Below are positions 5,076-5,961 of a DNA stretch of 5,961 nucleotides, one piece after another. The DNA is taken from NCBI GenBank assembly GCA_004212135.1, contig RXIE01000020.1, positions 1 through 5,961 on the forward strand. Direction: 5' to 3'. The position numbers and the translations under genes are program-made. Every line of letters begins with the position of its first letter. The stretch's first letter is position 1. The notes under the pieces are model-generated. The model worked only from the letters and a program-made list of their open reading frames with translations. It had not been told where the DNA came from and did no database searches. The DNA is from Candidatus Methanophagales archaeon ANME-1-THS. Lineage in GTDB: Archaea; Halobacteriota; Syntropharchaeia; Alkanophagales; Methanospirareceae.

Positions 5076-5961
5076 TTAATAATCCGTGAGCCGCTTCTGC
5101 CTCAATATCCTGCTGAGCGCCTCAAAGTCTTTTATTCGTACCTGTGCCCCGTGGTTTGCACGCAATCGCGCATCGATATACTCTAATGCTTCTTTCTGCG
5201 TCTCGAACTTCTCGCCCCTCTGCCGAAATGCATCCCGTGCGGTTTCCCGTACGACCCACACGCCGAGCGGGACGGCATACTGGGGCTGGATCGACCTGAA
5301 CACCACGACACCAGCCTGTCGTTTCATCTGATGGAGCGCTTCGGCAACAGCTAACCGTGCGGCATAATATCCACCGCCCTCGTTCGCGGCATACTGGCTT
5401 CGGCCTTTAAAGCCCTCATACTCTTCAACGATGACCGGGCGCTGATAGTACGATTCATTCCAGACTGACCCGGGAGACCACGCCTCGAAGTTCTCATACT
5501 CGAAGAATGAGGGAATGAGCAGGATCAGGAAGTGATTATCCATGTATGACGATTCATAGACGTAAAAGGAGTTGACCATCGGCTGTTCTTTGATCTCCGG
5601 AGCCAACTTCTTGAAGATAAGGTCATCAGTCGCGGTAATGCTCCACCGTGTGGGCACCATCTTTTTCGTCGCCTGCAGGCCTAACGCACCGGAAGAGAGT
5701 ATCACGGCGACCTTGTAGACATCAAGGCCGAGCTTGTAGAGCTCATGCGCAGCCTCAGCTGCTTTGAGTTCGTCTGAAACGATGCGGTCGACCTGCGATG
5801 GTATCTTCGGATTCTCGGTGACCTGCAGGTTCTCGATCGTGACACTTGCGCCGATCGGTCGCAGGACATCGGAGAATGAGAGGTTGAACGAAGGTTTGCT
5901 TTTGAACCTGAGTTCAACATCGACCGGCTGCTGAGCCAGTGCGAGTTCGACCATATCGGTT
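5076..5961 (-). CDS. nreA: NreA-family DNA repair protein, 5' end outside the window
   Basis: Archaeal Nre repair protein. In Haloferax volcanii NreA acts with UvrABC on mitomycin C damage and depends on a PCNA-interacting peptide. Family segments, numbered from the first visible Met (5954): ALAQQPVDVELRF (6-18), FSDVLRPIGAS (27-37), ENPKIPSQVDRIVSDELKA (47-65), MVPTRWSITATDDL (99-112), DNHFLILLIPSFFEYENFEAW (138-158) and GGGYYAARLAVAEAL (193-207). The chain ends QKRLTDY (286-292), a PIP-box-like Qxx-Leu-xx-aromatic at the very C-terminus. The frame stays open to the window edge and the family normally has over 100 more N-terminal residues, often with a Cys-rich zinc site, so the ATG at 5954 is probably internal. 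It is the first visible gene of the minus-strand run. Family certain; NreA rather than paralogue NreB is favoured by the PIP end. Confidence 0.92.
   Translation of the reverse strand, partial: TDMVELALAQQPVDVELRFKSKPSFNLSFSDVLRPIGASVTIENLQVTENPKIPSQVDRIVSDELKAAEAAHELYKLGLDVYKVAVILSSGALGLQATKKMVPTRWSITATDDLIFKKLAPEIKEQPMVNSFYVYESSYMDNHFLILLIPSFFEYENFEAWSPGSVWNESYYQRPVIVEEYEGFKGRSQYAANEGGGYYAARLAVAEALHQMKRQAGVVVFRSIQPQYAVPLGVWVVRETARDAFRQRGEKFETQKEALEYIDARLRANHGAQVRIKDFEALSRILRQKRLTDY

Noticed and set aside
1..5961. CRISPR array, transposon, toxin-antitoxin or defence module
   Set aside because: No spaced direct repeats, transposase motifs, terminal inverted repeats or defence domains were found on either strand.

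Overview
The window is archaeal. The evidence is a 66-residue HMf-type histone, an archaeal Lhr helicase, an NreA-family DNA repair protein and an MJ0936-like phosphoesterase. It also has AT-rich BRE/TATA-type promoter elements and a Shine-Dalgarno site reading GGTGAT. The gene set and moderate G+C fit a methanogen-related euryarchaeon, perhaps a Methanophagales (ANME-1) or Syntrophoarchaeum-like lineage. That placement is my inference and no single gene proves it. No IS element, CRISPR array, tRNA, rRNA or prophage module was seen.

Layout: (1) from the left edge to 2491, plus strand, an lhr gene lacking its first part (motif I lies outside the window). (2) 2492-2551, a convergent junction with a G6/C6 hairpin flanked by T-rich tracts on both strands, probably a two-way terminator. 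(3) 2552-2752, minus strand, a histone gene with a clear promoter. (4) 2753-2939, a divergent intergenic region with the histone BRE/TATA, a 14-bp palindrome touching it and other CGG/CCG dyads. (5) 2940-3338, plus strand, a small WHy/LEA14-like protein, more AT-rich than its neighbours. (6) 3339-3419, a convergent junction with a hairpin that pairs better in minus-strand RNA. (7) 3420-5961, three minus-strand genes in transcription order: nreA (5' end outside the window), a DUF362/two-[4Fe-4S] ferredoxin protein, and a YfcE/MJ0936-type phosphodiesterase.

Four of the six genes are familiar: helicase, histone, NreA and phosphoesterase. Three of them (Lhr, histone, NreA) concern genome maintenance or chromatin. 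NreA ends in a PCNA-interaction-like peptide. The DUF362 iron-sulfur protein and the WHy protein are the two genes whose role is open. I did not find a clear new defence or mobile system. The best leads are the operator-like palindrome at the histone promoter, the NreA/DUF362/phosphoesterase neighbourhood, and the soluble WHy protein divergent from the histone gene.
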